From Persephonella marina EX-H1 (GTDB taxonomy: Bacteria > Aquificota > Aquificia > Aquificales > Hydrogenothermaceae), in NCBI RefSeq assembly GCF_000021565.1, contig NC_012440.1:124001-188000 (forward strand): a DNA stretch of 64,000 nt, read 5' to 3'. The notes below the pieces were generated by a model. That model was given only the letters and a program-made list of their open reading frames with translations. It ran no database searches and had not been told where the DNA came from. The translations under genes were made by a program, and so were the position numbers. How positions within the stretch are numbered: position 1 is the stretch's first letter; each line of letters opens with the position of its first letter. Positions 19,230 through 26,948 of this stretch are shown one piece after another.

Positions 19230-19643
19230 CTACTTCCAGCTTTCCTCCCCAGTTCTGAATACCTCTTTCTTCCATATAGGGGCTCTTGCCTTTGTTTCAT
19301 CAACTATGTATCTGCAGGCTTCAAAAGCTTCCTGCCTGTGTCCAGACCAGACAGCAACAAGGAATGATGGAACTGTGACAGGAACAATACCTGTTCTGTG
19401 GTGAACAACGGCATGTTTTATACCAAACTTCTCTTTTGCCTCATCTATTATCTCTTTTATGATCTTTTCTGCCATAGATATGTAAGCCTCATAGTGAAGT
19501 TCAATCACGTCACCGTCTTCCGGTGCAGATCTCGGTATACCGAGGAATATATCTACAGCCCCTGCTGTCTCATCTCTGTAGCTGTTTAATATATCGTTTA
19601 TATCAAACCAGTTTTCTCCTATATAAACCTGTGGTACAGACAT
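19230..19643 (-). CDS. moaE: molybdopterin synthase catalytic subunit
   Basis: Large subunit that inserts two sulfurs, donated by MoaD, into precursor Z to form molybdopterin. Diagnostic sequence includes GAVDIFLGIPR, the HHRTGIVPV loop, and VAVWSGHRQEAFEACRYIVDE followed by KARAPIWKKE with the catalytic lysines. I chose the ATG at 19643 (137 aa) because AGGAG is six bases upstream; at the ATG at 19649 the site would directly abut the start. moaD is at 10951 in a different operon. Confidence 0.94.
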   Translation of the reverse strand: MSVPQVYIGENWFDINDILNSYRDETAGAVDIFLGIPRSAPEDGDVIELHYEAYISMAEKIIKEIIDEAKEKFGIKHAVVHHRTGIVPVTVPSFLVAVWSGHRQEAFEACRYIVDETKARAPIWKKEVFRTGEESWK

Positions 19644-19652
19644 CTTCATCTC

Positions 19653-20174
19653 CTAACAGCTTTTTCCATTTTCAACAAATTTTTCATACTGTACTTTCTG
19701 GTAACAGTTTGATCCAAGGAAGTCTAAAAGTGATATAAAATCCCTTTTTTCAACATAGCCCGGTATTGTGTATATAGGTTTGTAATCTTTCGCCGGATCA
19801 AAAACCACTATTGTTGGATAACCCTGAACCCTGTATGCGAATGTTAGAGCCTGTTCATTCATCTTCTGTTTTGTTTCAGGATCTGTCACTTCTCTCTCTC
19901 CATAGACATTTATTATAGCTATAGCCGTTTTGTTTTTTACAAGTGACTGCTTAAAATCAAGATCGTTAAGAACTTCCTTATGTAGTTTTGTGCAGTATTT
20001 ACAGTCCTCAGACTCAAAAATCAGGATGAGGAACTTTTTTTCCTTCATAGCTTCCTTTATAACAGGTTCAGGGTCTACCTTAAACTTTTCAGAAACTCCA
20101 CCTTCCGTCTTCTGCTGACAGGAAGCTGTGAAGATCCCTATTATTATCAGAAAAGCTGTTAATACTCTAAGCAT
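19653..20174 (-). CDS. thioredoxin-fold lipoprotein (SoxW/DsbE-like)
   Basis: Exported thiol-disulfide protein. An N-terminal lipoprotein signal ends in TASC (lipidated C19), followed by a thioredoxin-like domain with redox motif CKYC and a cis-proline segment GYPTIVVFDP. The C-terminal region has two more cysteines, in SNCYQK and GKSC at the very end. The ATG at 20174 is preferred over a GTG at 20183 because GAGG then has proper spacing. Length 173 aa. Probably a periplasmic, membrane-tethered reductant; targets are unknown. The next gene is moaE. Confidence 0.82.
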   Translation of the reverse strand: MLRVLTAFLIIIGIFTASCQQKTEGGVSEKFKVDPEPVIKEAMKEKKFLILIFESEDCKYCTKLHKEVLNDLDFKQSLVKNKTAIAIINVYGEREVTDPETKQKMNEQALTFAYRVQGYPTIVVFDPAKDYKPIYTIPGYVEKRDFISLLDFLGSNCYQKVQYEKFVENGKSC

Positions 20175-20188
20175 ACTTGCCACCTCAT

Positions 20189-21364
20189 CTATCTTAATTT
20201 TGATAAAGCTTCCTTAATTCTTCTCATACCTTCTTTAAGATTATCCATAGATGTTGCGTATGAAAGTCTAATATAACCTTCCTTACCAAATGCACTTCCT
20301 GGAACAACAGCCACCTTTGCTTCCTCCAAAAGATAAGCTGTAAGCTCTATATCATCCTTAATATCACCAACAATATATGCCTTTACATTTGGAAATGCAT
20401 AGAATGCTCCTTTAGGAACAGGACATGTTATGCCATCTATAGATAAGAACTGTTCTATAACAAAATCCCTTCTTTTCCTGAACTCTTCCTTCATCATGGC
20501 TGGAAATTTTCCACCATCCTCAAGTGCAGCGAGGGCTCCATACATTGCGAAGGATGTTGGGTTTGATATTGTCTGTGACTGTACTACTGTTATCTTTTTT
20601 ATATACTCTTCAGGTGCAGCAACCCATCCTAGACGCCATCCTGTCATAGAGTAAGATTTTGAGAAGGCATTTACTGTAAATGTTATGTCCCTCACCTCTT
20701 TTGAGAGGGAAGCTATACTGACATGCTCCTCATCATAACAGAACTCCTCGTAACATTCATCAGATATGATAAGTATATTATTCTCAAGACATACCTGGGC
20801 TATCCTCTCAAGCTCAGATCTTGGTATAACAGCTCCTGTAGGGTTTGAAGGTGTGTTTAGAACGAGAGCTTTTGTTCTCTCAGTTATTGCCTCTTTCAGC
20901 TTATCAGCTGTGAGAACGAACCCATTTTCCTCAGAAAGCTCAAGTATTACAGGCTCTCCATCACAGAGCTTTATCTGTTCTGTGTAGGAAACCCAGTATG
21001 GAGCAGGAACTATAACCTGATCTCCCGGGTTCAGTATTACTGAGAAAACCTCGTAAAGTCCCATCTTTGCACCGGGTGTTACAATAACCTCAGAAGGTGA
21101 GTACTCTATACCGTTTTTCTCTTTCAGCCTCTTTGCTATTCCTTCCCTCAGTTCTGGTATTCCTGCTGCAGGTGTGTATCTCGTTTTTCCTTCTTTCAGA
21201 GCCTTTATAGCTGCCTCTTTAACAAAATCCGGAGTGTCAAAATCAGGTTCACCTGCCCCAAAACCAATTATATCAATACCTTTCTTCCTTAACTCTGCTG
21301 CCTTTGCTGTTATAACAAGCGTCTGTGATGGCTGAACTCTTAAAACCCTCTGTGAAAACTCCAT
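20189..21364 (-). CDS. aspC: class I pyridoxal-phosphate aminotransferase (aspartate aminotransferase type)
   Basis: Transaminase of the AT-I fold, subgroup Ib as in thermophiles, most likely aspartate/2-oxoglutarate or prephenate specific. Seen are IDIIGFGAGEPDFDTPDFVK, the TPSNPTGAVIPRSELE loop, and the PLP-binding lysine in NAFSKSYSMTGWRLGW. The carboxylate-binding Arg lies in YIRLSYATS. The length of 391 aa is normal. It is the first gene of the minus-strand run toward moaE and trmFO. Confidence 0.92.
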   Translation of the reverse strand: MEFSQRVLRVQPSQTLVITAKAAELRKKGIDIIGFGAGEPDFDTPDFVKEAAIKALKEGKTRYTPAAGIPELREGIAKRLKEKNGIEYSPSEVIVTPGAKMGLYEVFSVILNPGDQVIVPAPYWVSYTEQIKLCDGEPVILELSEENGFVLTADKLKEAITERTKALVLNTPSNPTGAVIPRSELERIAQVCLENNILIISDECYEEFCYDEEHVSIASLSKEVRDITFTVNAFSKSYSMTGWRLGWVAAPEEYIKKITVVQSQTISNPTSFAMYGALAALEDGGKFPAMMKEEFRKRRDFVIEQFLSIDGITCPVPKGAFYAFPNVKAYIVGDIKDDIELTAYLLEEAKVAVVPGSAFGKEGYIRLSYATSMDNLKEGMRRIKEALSKLR

Positions 21365-21448
21365 AATTCCACCTCTGGAAATTCTTTTAACTCATTATAT
21401 GTTAAATAAAGTCTGATTTGAATATTATAAGAATATTAAAATAGTATC

Positions 21449-22267
21449 ATGGCAAAAAAAGAGAGGATTGATAAGCTTCTTGTTGAGAGAGGTCTTGTGG
21501 AGAGCAGGGAAAAAGCACAGCGTCTTATAATGGCTGGATGTGTTTTTGTTAATGATCAGAGGGTGGATAAACCCGGGACAAAAATTCCTGTAGATGCAAA
21601 TATATTCCTGAAGGAGAAGGAGAAGTATGTATCAAGGGGAGGTTATAAACTTGAAAAGGGAATTGAGTATTTTGATTTTAATCCTGAAAATAAGGTCTGT
21701 ATAGATATAGGCTCATCAACAGGTGGGTTTACAGACTGTCTTTTACAGAACGGTGCAAAAAAGGTTTATGCTGTGGATGTTGGAACACACCAGCTTCACG
21801 AAAAGCTGAGAAATGATCCCCGTGTTGTAGTTATGGAGAAAACAAACGCAAGATACCTGAGTGAAAAAGATTTCCCGCAGAAGCTTGAATGTTTCGTGTC
21901 AGATGTATCTTTTATCTCCATTCTTAAGATACTCCCTGAGATCTGCTCTATATTTGAAGATTTTGCTGAAGGGATAATCCTTATAAAACCCCAGTTTGAG
22001 CTTTCAAAAAAAGAGGTTAAAGATGGGGTCGTAAAGGATCCAGAGCTTCACAAAAAGGCTATACTGAATGTTATAAAAGGTCTTGAGAAGAGCTGTTACT
22101 GTGTTAAAGGTATAACATACTCACCTGTTAAAGGGCCTAAGGGTAATATTGAGTTTTTATGTTATCTTTTCAAAAAGCCTGAAGGTTTTAGATGTGAGGA
22201 AAAGATTGATGAAAGTTATATAATGGAAGTTGTGATGGAAGCACACAGGGCGTTAAGGAAGGACTGA
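21449..22267 (+). CDS. tlyA: TlyA-family rRNA 2'-O-methyltransferase (S4 + FtsJ-like)
   Basis: An N-terminal S4 RNA-binding domain (residues 3-65, RIDKLLVERGLVESREKAQ) is followed by an FtsJ-like SAM-dependent methyltransferase domain. The latter has CIDIGSSTGGFTDCLLQNGA and VYAVDVGTHQLHEKLR, then ILIKPQFEL. Family members methylate 16S and/or 23S rRNA ribose; older annotations call it hemolysin. Length 272 aa. No Shine-Dalgarno site is visible before the ATG. The LysR gene follows by two bases. Confidence 0.92.
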   Translation: MAKKERIDKLLVERGLVESREKAQRLIMAGCVFVNDQRVDKPGTKIPVDANIFLKEKEKYVSRGGYKLEKGIEYFDFNPENKVCIDIGSSTGGFTDCLLQNGAKKVYAVDVGTHQLHEKLRNDPRVVVMEKTNARYLSEKDFPQKLECFVSDVSFISILKILPEICSIFEDFAEGIILIKPQFELSKKEVKDGVVKDPELHKKAILNVIKGLEKSCYCVKGITYSPVKGPKGNIEFLCYLFKKPEGFRCEEKIDESYIMEVVMEAHRALRKD

Positions 22268-22269
22268 TT

Positions 22270-23160
22270 ATGGAAGTTTTGGACTACCACAAGCTTAAGA
22301 TATTCAAAACTGTTGCTGATACAGGAAGTTTCTCCAAAGCCGCTCAGCTTTTATTCCTCTCACAGCCTACAGTCACACTCCAGATAAAAAAGATAGAGAA
22401 TTACTTAGGTGTAACACTTTTTAAAAGGGATAAAAAGAGTATTTCACTGACAGAAGAGGGAAAGATCCTGTACTCCTATGCCTCAAAGATCATTGAAGAT
22501 TATCTTCTTATGGAGGAAAATCTTTCACACATTAAGGAAAATATAAGGAAGAATTTAGTCCTTGGAGCAAGTACTACCGTAGGTGAGTTCTTCCTACCTG
22601 AGATAATATCTAACTTTCTAAAAAAGATTCCTGATATAAAGATACATCTTTTTATAGGTAACTCAAAAGAGATAGAGGAAGGAATACTGTCAAAAAGCTT
22701 TTATATAGGCGTTATAGAGGATGAGGTCAGCTCAAATAAGCTTGAGGTGGTAGGTTTTTTCAAAGATGAGATAATACTTATAGGAGCAAATACAGACAAA
22801 ACGCCAGAATCGGTAAAAATTGATGATCTTAAAAACTTTAAGTTTATTTTCAGAGAAAAAGGATCCGGAACGAGAAATGTTGTTGAAAAGGCTTTAAAAA
22901 AATCGGGGATAGAGATAAAACCTTTTATGGAAGTTGGAAGCAGTAAGGCTATATCGAAGATTGTATCAGGATCAGACTGTCTTGCTTTTGTATCAAGACT
23001 TGTTGCTGAAGATGAGATAAGGTATGGAAAACTCAAAGAGATAAAGATAGAAGGTATAAAGATAAACAGGAATTTCTCCTTTATAACACAGAAAAATGTG
23101 AGACTTCCAAAGGTGGAGAGGGACTTTCTCCAGTTTCTTTTAAATAACACCGCTTTTTAA
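22270..23160 (+). CDS. LysR-family transcriptional regulator
   Basis: An N-terminal winged helix-turn-helix (about residues 5-65; FKTVADTGSFSKAAQLLFLS then QPTVTLQIKKIE) joins a periplasmic-binding-protein-like effector domain (about 92-290). Length 296 aa. The effector and targets are unknown; the domain resembles CysL/CbbR-type regulators only in general layout. It sits just after tlyA, which it may not regulate, and its last 21 bp overlap the convergent kdsD gene. Confidence 0.9.
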   Translation: MEVLDYHKLKIFKTVADTGSFSKAAQLLFLSQPTVTLQIKKIENYLGVTLFKRDKKSISLTEEGKILYSYASKIIEDYLLMEENLSHIKENIRKNLVLGASTTVGEFFLPEIISNFLKKIPDIKIHLFIGNSKEIEEGILSKSFYIGVIEDEVSSNKLEVVGFFKDEIILIGANTDKTPESVKIDDLKNFKFIFREKGSGTRNVVEKALKKSGIEIKPFMEVGSSKAISKIVSGSDCLAFVSRLVAEDEIRYGKLKEIKIEGIKINRNFSFITQKNVRLPKVERDFLQFLLNNTAF

Positions 23161-24117
23161 TATATCGTGAAGGTGTACAAGTCCCACAGGTTTTTTATCC
23201 TCAACAACAGGCAGAACTGTAATGTTGTACCTTTCCATTATCTCGAGGGCTTCAACTACTAAGATATCTTTGTTTATATACTTTGGATTTACTGTCATAG
23301 CTTCTTCAGTGAGACTTCTGTCTATACTTCCCCCTTTCTTTATAAACCTTCTAAGATCCCCATCTGTAATAATGCCTGTCAGATCTCCGTCTTTGTTAAT
23401 TATCAATGCAGCACCAAAACCTTTTTCTGACATAACAATAACAGTCTCTTTAAGCTCCGTTTCTGGATGAACAACGGGAAGCTCTTCACCTCTATGCATT
23501 ATTTCTGAGACTCTCATAAGCTTTCTGCCCAATGATCCTCCAGGATGGAATCTTGCAAAATCCTCAGCTGTAAATCCTCTCATCTCTAAAAGGGCAACAG
23601 CAAGGGCATCTCCAAGTGCGAGTGTTGCTGTGGATGATGATGTTGGGGCTAAATTTAGAGGACAAGCCTCCCTTTCTATATTAAGGTACAGATGTATATC
23701 ACTCTCCTTTGCCAGGGTTGAGTTTTTATTGTTTGTTATTGATATAACCTTATTTCCCCATCTTTTAATCGTTGGTATTATAGCCAGAAGTTCAGGTGTC
23801 TCACCGCTGTTTGATATGGCCAGAACGATATCCTCTTTTGAGATCATACCAAGATCACCATGTATAGCCTCAGCAGGATGCAGGAAAAAAGAGGGTGTTC
23901 CTGTTGATGCAAGTGTGGCAGCTATCTTTTTCCCAACAAGACCGGACTTCCCCATTCCTGTAACAACAACCTTACCTTTTGTGTTCAGTATAAGCTCAAC
24001 AGCCTTATCAAAGTTATTATCAAGTGCTGACAGCGTTTTCTGTAAAGCGTTTCTTTCTTCCTCTAAAACCTTCTTCCCTATCTGTGAAGGTGATTTATCC
24101 TTCATCTTTAACTTCAT
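23140..24117 (-). CDS. kdsD: arabinose-5-phosphate isomerase
   Basis: Interconverts ribulose-5-phosphate and arabinose-5-phosphate for KDO and lipopolysaccharide synthesis (KdsD/KpsF family). The SIS domain spans about residues 35-170 (VVVTGMGKSGLVGKKIAAT, SNSGETPELL, the GALAV-like active-site region and HPGGSLGRKL). Two CBS domains follow (about 200-325). It supports a Gram-negative envelope. GAGGG lies five bases before the ATG. The 5' end overlaps ricT by 23 bp, so translation is likely coupled. Confidence 0.94.
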   Translation of the reverse strand: MKLKMKDKSPSQIGKKVLEEERNALQKTLSALDNNFDKAVELILNTKGKVVVTGMGKSGLVGKKIAATLASTGTPSFFLHPAEAIHGDLGMISKEDIVLAISNSGETPELLAIIPTIKRWGNKVISITNNKNSTLAKESDIHLYLNIEREACPLNLAPTSSSTATLALGDALAVALLEMRGFTAEDFARFHPGGSLGRKLMRVSEIMHRGEELPVVHPETELKETVIVMSEKGFGAALIINKDGDLTGIITDGDLRRFIKKGGSIDRSLTEEAMTVNPKYINKDILVVEALEIMERYNITVLPVVEDKKPVGLVHLHDILKSGVI

Positions 24118-25015
24118 CTTCTCCCTCGGTATTATTCATACTGCATCCTGTACAATCAGAACATGCTGACTGGGGAACTGATAAAACTTTTATATTCATA
24201 TTTTCAATCTGGTCAAACCTGACTATGAGAGGTGAACCTTCCATATCTGTAAACTCAACATACTCCCTTATAAAATCAAAGTTTTTAACCCTGTAAACTT
24301 TTCCGTCTATCTCAACCTCTGAATCTATCTCAGGTAGATTTTTCCTGAACTCATAGTTCTCAGTCTCAAATGAAAGACAGCACATAAGTCTTCCACACAC
24401 ACCTGTAAACTTTGCAGGTGTTGGAGGGAGATTCTGCTCTTCAAGCATCTCAACATTTACGGTATCAAACCTGTCCATAAATAAGCTGCAGCAGCACTCA
24501 TTCCCACAGACACCTACAGCCCCAAACATCTGGACTCCATCCCTGACACCTACCTGTCTCATCTCAATTCTCATTTTAAGTCTTTTAGCCAGCTCTCTAA
24601 CAAGCTGTCTGAAATCTACCCTTCCTTCTGAAACATAGTAAAACATTATCTTTGATCTGTTTAAGGGTATGTAAGCTTTCAGCAGGTTCATCTTGAGTCC
24701 TAACTTCTCAGCAAGTTTTTTACAGGTTATTAATGCTCCTTCAGACTCTTTCTCATGTTTATCAAATATCTGTATATCCTTCTTTCCAGCTTTTCTCAGA
24801 AATTTATAAGGTGGTGGGTTTTCCTTATCAGGTATTGCATAACCTACAACAAGGACAAGCTCCTCTCCTTTTTCAGTCTCTATAACTATAAAATCTCCTT
24901 TCTGTACTGTTTCAGGAACCTCATCTACCTCGTGAAATTTATGTGTATCTAAAAATCTTATTCTTACGGTTCTCTTTCTCACTTCTTTACTTTTTTTATC
25001 TATAGTTTTAACCAT
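24095..25015 (-). CDS. ricT: PSP1-domain protein, RicT/YaaT type
   Basis: 306-residue PSP1-domain protein. In Bacillus the RicT homologue acts with RicA and RicF in RNA processing and development. Characteristic sequence is VGVCGNECCCSLF and KFTGVCGRLMCCLSFE, cysteine-rich segments that bind Fe-S in the Bacillus complex. A further C-terminal cluster is SACSDCTGC. GGAGG lies just before the ATG. In this phylum it lies, as often, beside holB and tmk. Confidence 0.88.
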   Translation of the reverse strand: MVKTIDKKSKEVRKRTVRIRFLDTHKFHEVDEVPETVQKGDFIVIETEKGEELVLVVGYAIPDKENPPPYKFLRKAGKKDIQIFDKHEKESEGALITCKKLAEKLGLKMNLLKAYIPLNRSKIMFYYVSEGRVDFRQLVRELAKRLKMRIEMRQVGVRDGVQMFGAVGVCGNECCCSLFMDRFDTVNVEMLEEQNLPPTPAKFTGVCGRLMCCLSFETENYEFRKNLPEIDSEVEIDGKVYRVKNFDFIREYVEFTDMEGSPLIVRFDQIENMNIKVLSVPQSACSDCTGCSMNNTEGEDEVKDEG

Positions 25016-25024
25016 TATTTCCTC

Positions 25025-25954
25025 CTATGTCTTTAGATTAAAGTAAAGTCCTTCAACGGCAAGCTTTTTCTTTACACCTTTTTCGACAGCTTTTTTAAAC
25101 AATGAGTACTCATCTAAAAAGTTCTCATAAAGACCTAAAGGTACCTCTCCCTTTAAAGACTTTTTGTATATTATCTTCTCAAGTATATCAAAGATTATAA
25201 ATATCTCATTTGTTTCCAATCTGTCTAAGATCTCTGCCAGATTTATAATACCTTCAGGGTGAAGGTTCTTCACAGCTAAAAGGTTGTACAGATCCTTTGC
25301 GTATTTAAACAGATTTTCATTGTTCAGTATCATCATTGGAAGGCACATACTGCCTTCAGATAAAGAGGCAAGTATTTTTGCTTTTGACTCATCAACACCT
25401 TTAAGTTTCAGTATACTGAGAATTTCCTCTTTACTTAACGGTCTGAACTTTATCTTCTGGCATCTTGATACTATTGTGGGAAGAAGAGCGTTCTGGTTTG
25501 ATGTTGTCAGAATTATTAATGTGTTTTCAGGTGGTTCCTCAAGTGTTTTTAAAAGTGCGTTTGATGACTCTCTGTTCATCCTTTCGGCTTTTTCTATTAT
25601 TACGACCTTTCCTTCCTTCGTTTTGAGTTTTAGAAAACTTATAACATCTCTTATCTGACCTATCTTTATCTCTTTTCCATCCTCAGGGGATACTATCTTT
25701 ATGTCAGGATGTGGGTTCAGATCTGTTTTATCATATATATTTGAGATTGTGTTTCTTACAAGACGGCAGCTCTCACAGCTGTCACATCCAAAACCGTATC
25801 TTTTTTCACATAAAAAACCTTTAGCTGTTTTAAGTGCTATAAGCTTTTTACCAATACAGTCCTTTCCCTCAAAGAGAAGGGAGTAAGAGCTGTATTTTTT
25901 ATCAAGGTATAATCTTATAATCTCTTTAGTCTCTTCATGTCCTAAAATCTTCAT
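25025..25954 (-). CDS. holB: DNA polymerase III delta-prime subunit
   Basis: Clamp-loader subunit. It has an AAA+ domain with a P-loop-like segment (EGKDCIGKK), a four-cysteine zinc site (in CEKRYGFGCDSCESC), and VVIIEKAERMNRESSNALLK around the Walker B region. The LEEPPENTLIILTTSN motif shared by delta-prime and gamma/tau follows. Length 309 aa. It is in tandem with tmk (5-bp gap) and ricT (10-bp gap), the classic tmk-holB order. Confidence 0.9.
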   Translation of the reverse strand: MKILGHEETKEIIRLYLDKKYSSYSLLFEGKDCIGKKLIALKTAKGFLCEKRYGFGCDSCESCRLVRNTISNIYDKTDLNPHPDIKIVSPEDGKEIKIGQIRDVISFLKLKTKEGKVVIIEKAERMNRESSNALLKTLEEPPENTLIILTTSNQNALLPTIVSRCQKIKFRPLSKEEILSILKLKGVDESKAKILASLSEGSMCLPMMILNNENLFKYAKDLYNLLAVKNLHPEGIINLAEILDRLETNEIFIIFDILEKIIYKKSLKGEVPLGLYENFLDEYSLFKKAVEKGVKKKLAVEGLYFNLKT

Positions 25955-25958
25955 AACG

Positions 25959-26582
25959 TTAAATTATATCTCTTTTTCTTAAAATCTCTAAGATTTCATT
26001 AAATATGATCTCTTTATCTTTTCTTCCATCTAATAAAACCACCCTTTCCCTCTCTTTCTGGGCTATCCTCAGGAAACCTTCTCTTAACCTTTTATGAAAA
26101 TCCACACCCTCCTGTTCTATTCTGTCTTTCTCTCTGTATCTATGTATCCTTTTCATACCTTCCTCAACAGGTATATCAATAATGAATGTGATATCAGGTT
26201 TAATACCTTCAGAGGCTATATCGTTCAGTCTCTCCACAAGCTCTATATCAATCCCTCTTGCATATCCCTGATATGCAAGTGTTGAGTCTGTGAATCTGTC
26301 TGATATCACGTAAAATCCTCTGTTCAGGTACGGTTTTATAATGTTGTGTACATGTATATTCCTGTCAGCCTCATAAAGCATAAGCTCTGCAACAGGAGGA
26401 AATATCTCTTTTGAGGGATTTAAAAGTATCTCCCTTATCTTTTTCCCAAGATCTGTACCACCTGGCTCCCTTGTTAAAACAGCATTCTTTCCGTTTTTAA
26501 TCAGATATTCATAAAGCATCTTTGACTGTGTTGACTTTCCTGCACCTTCTATACCTTCAAATGTTATAAAAAAACCTCTCAT
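25959..26582 (-). CDS. tmk: thymidylate kinase
   Basis: Phosphorylates dTMP to dTDP. The P-loop FEGIEGAGKST is near the N-terminus, followed by the TREPGGT motif and DRFTDSTLAYQGYARG; the lid has a HRYREKDRIEQE segment. I chose the ATG at 26582 (207 aa) rather than in-frame starts up to 26687. GAGG lies five bases upstream, the family's N-terminus begins right at the P-loop strand, and the longer frame would overlap the divergent nfu promoter region. Confidence 0.95.
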   Translation of the reverse strand: MRGFFITFEGIEGAGKSTQSKMLYEYLIKNGKNAVLTREPGGTDLGKKIREILLNPSKEIFPPVAELMLYEADRNIHVHNIIKPYLNRGFYVISDRFTDSTLAYQGYARGIDIELVERLNDIASEGIKPDITFIIDIPVEEGMKRIHRYREKDRIEQEGVDFHKRLREGFLRIAQKERERVVLLDGRKDKEIIFNEILEILRKRDII

Positions 26583-26672
26583 CTCTTCCTCATCCTTGAT
26601 TAAGATCATATATATTTCTGTTAAAGAGTATATAATTGTTATAGATTTTAAAACAAATTCTGGAGGTTTGAT

Positions 26673-26948
26673 ATGTCTCAAGAGCAAGGAAACAAAGTTA
26701 ACATAGATAGGGCAAAGGTTGAAGAGGTACTTGAGCAGATAAGACCTATGCTCAGGTTTGATGGTGGAGATGTTGAACTTGTTGATATAGGTGAGGATGG
26801 AACTGTCTATGTTAGACTTATGGGATCATGCCACGGATGTGCTATGTCTCTTGTCACACTGAAAGGTGGTATTGAGATGAAACTTAAAGAAGCTATACCT
26901 GAGGTTAAAGAGGTTGTTGCTGTAAATCTTGAACAGCCTATGTTCTAA
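26673..26948 (+). CDS. nfu: NifU-like C-terminal-domain (Nfu) iron-sulfur carrier
   Basis: A 91-residue stand-alone Nfu domain that transfers assembled Fe-S clusters to apoproteins. Characteristic are IRPMLRFDGGDVELVDI and MGSCHGCAMSLVTLK with the cluster-binding CHGC. TGGAGG lies upstream of the ATG. It is divergent from tmk; its last 11 bp overlap the convergent glnE gene. It would serve the many Fe-S proteins expected here, including NuoI. Confidence 0.94.
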   Translation: MSQEQGNKVNIDRAKVEEVLEQIRPMLRFDGGDVELVDIGEDGTVYVRLMGSCHGCAMSLVTLKGGIEMKLKEAIPEVKEVVAVNLEQPMF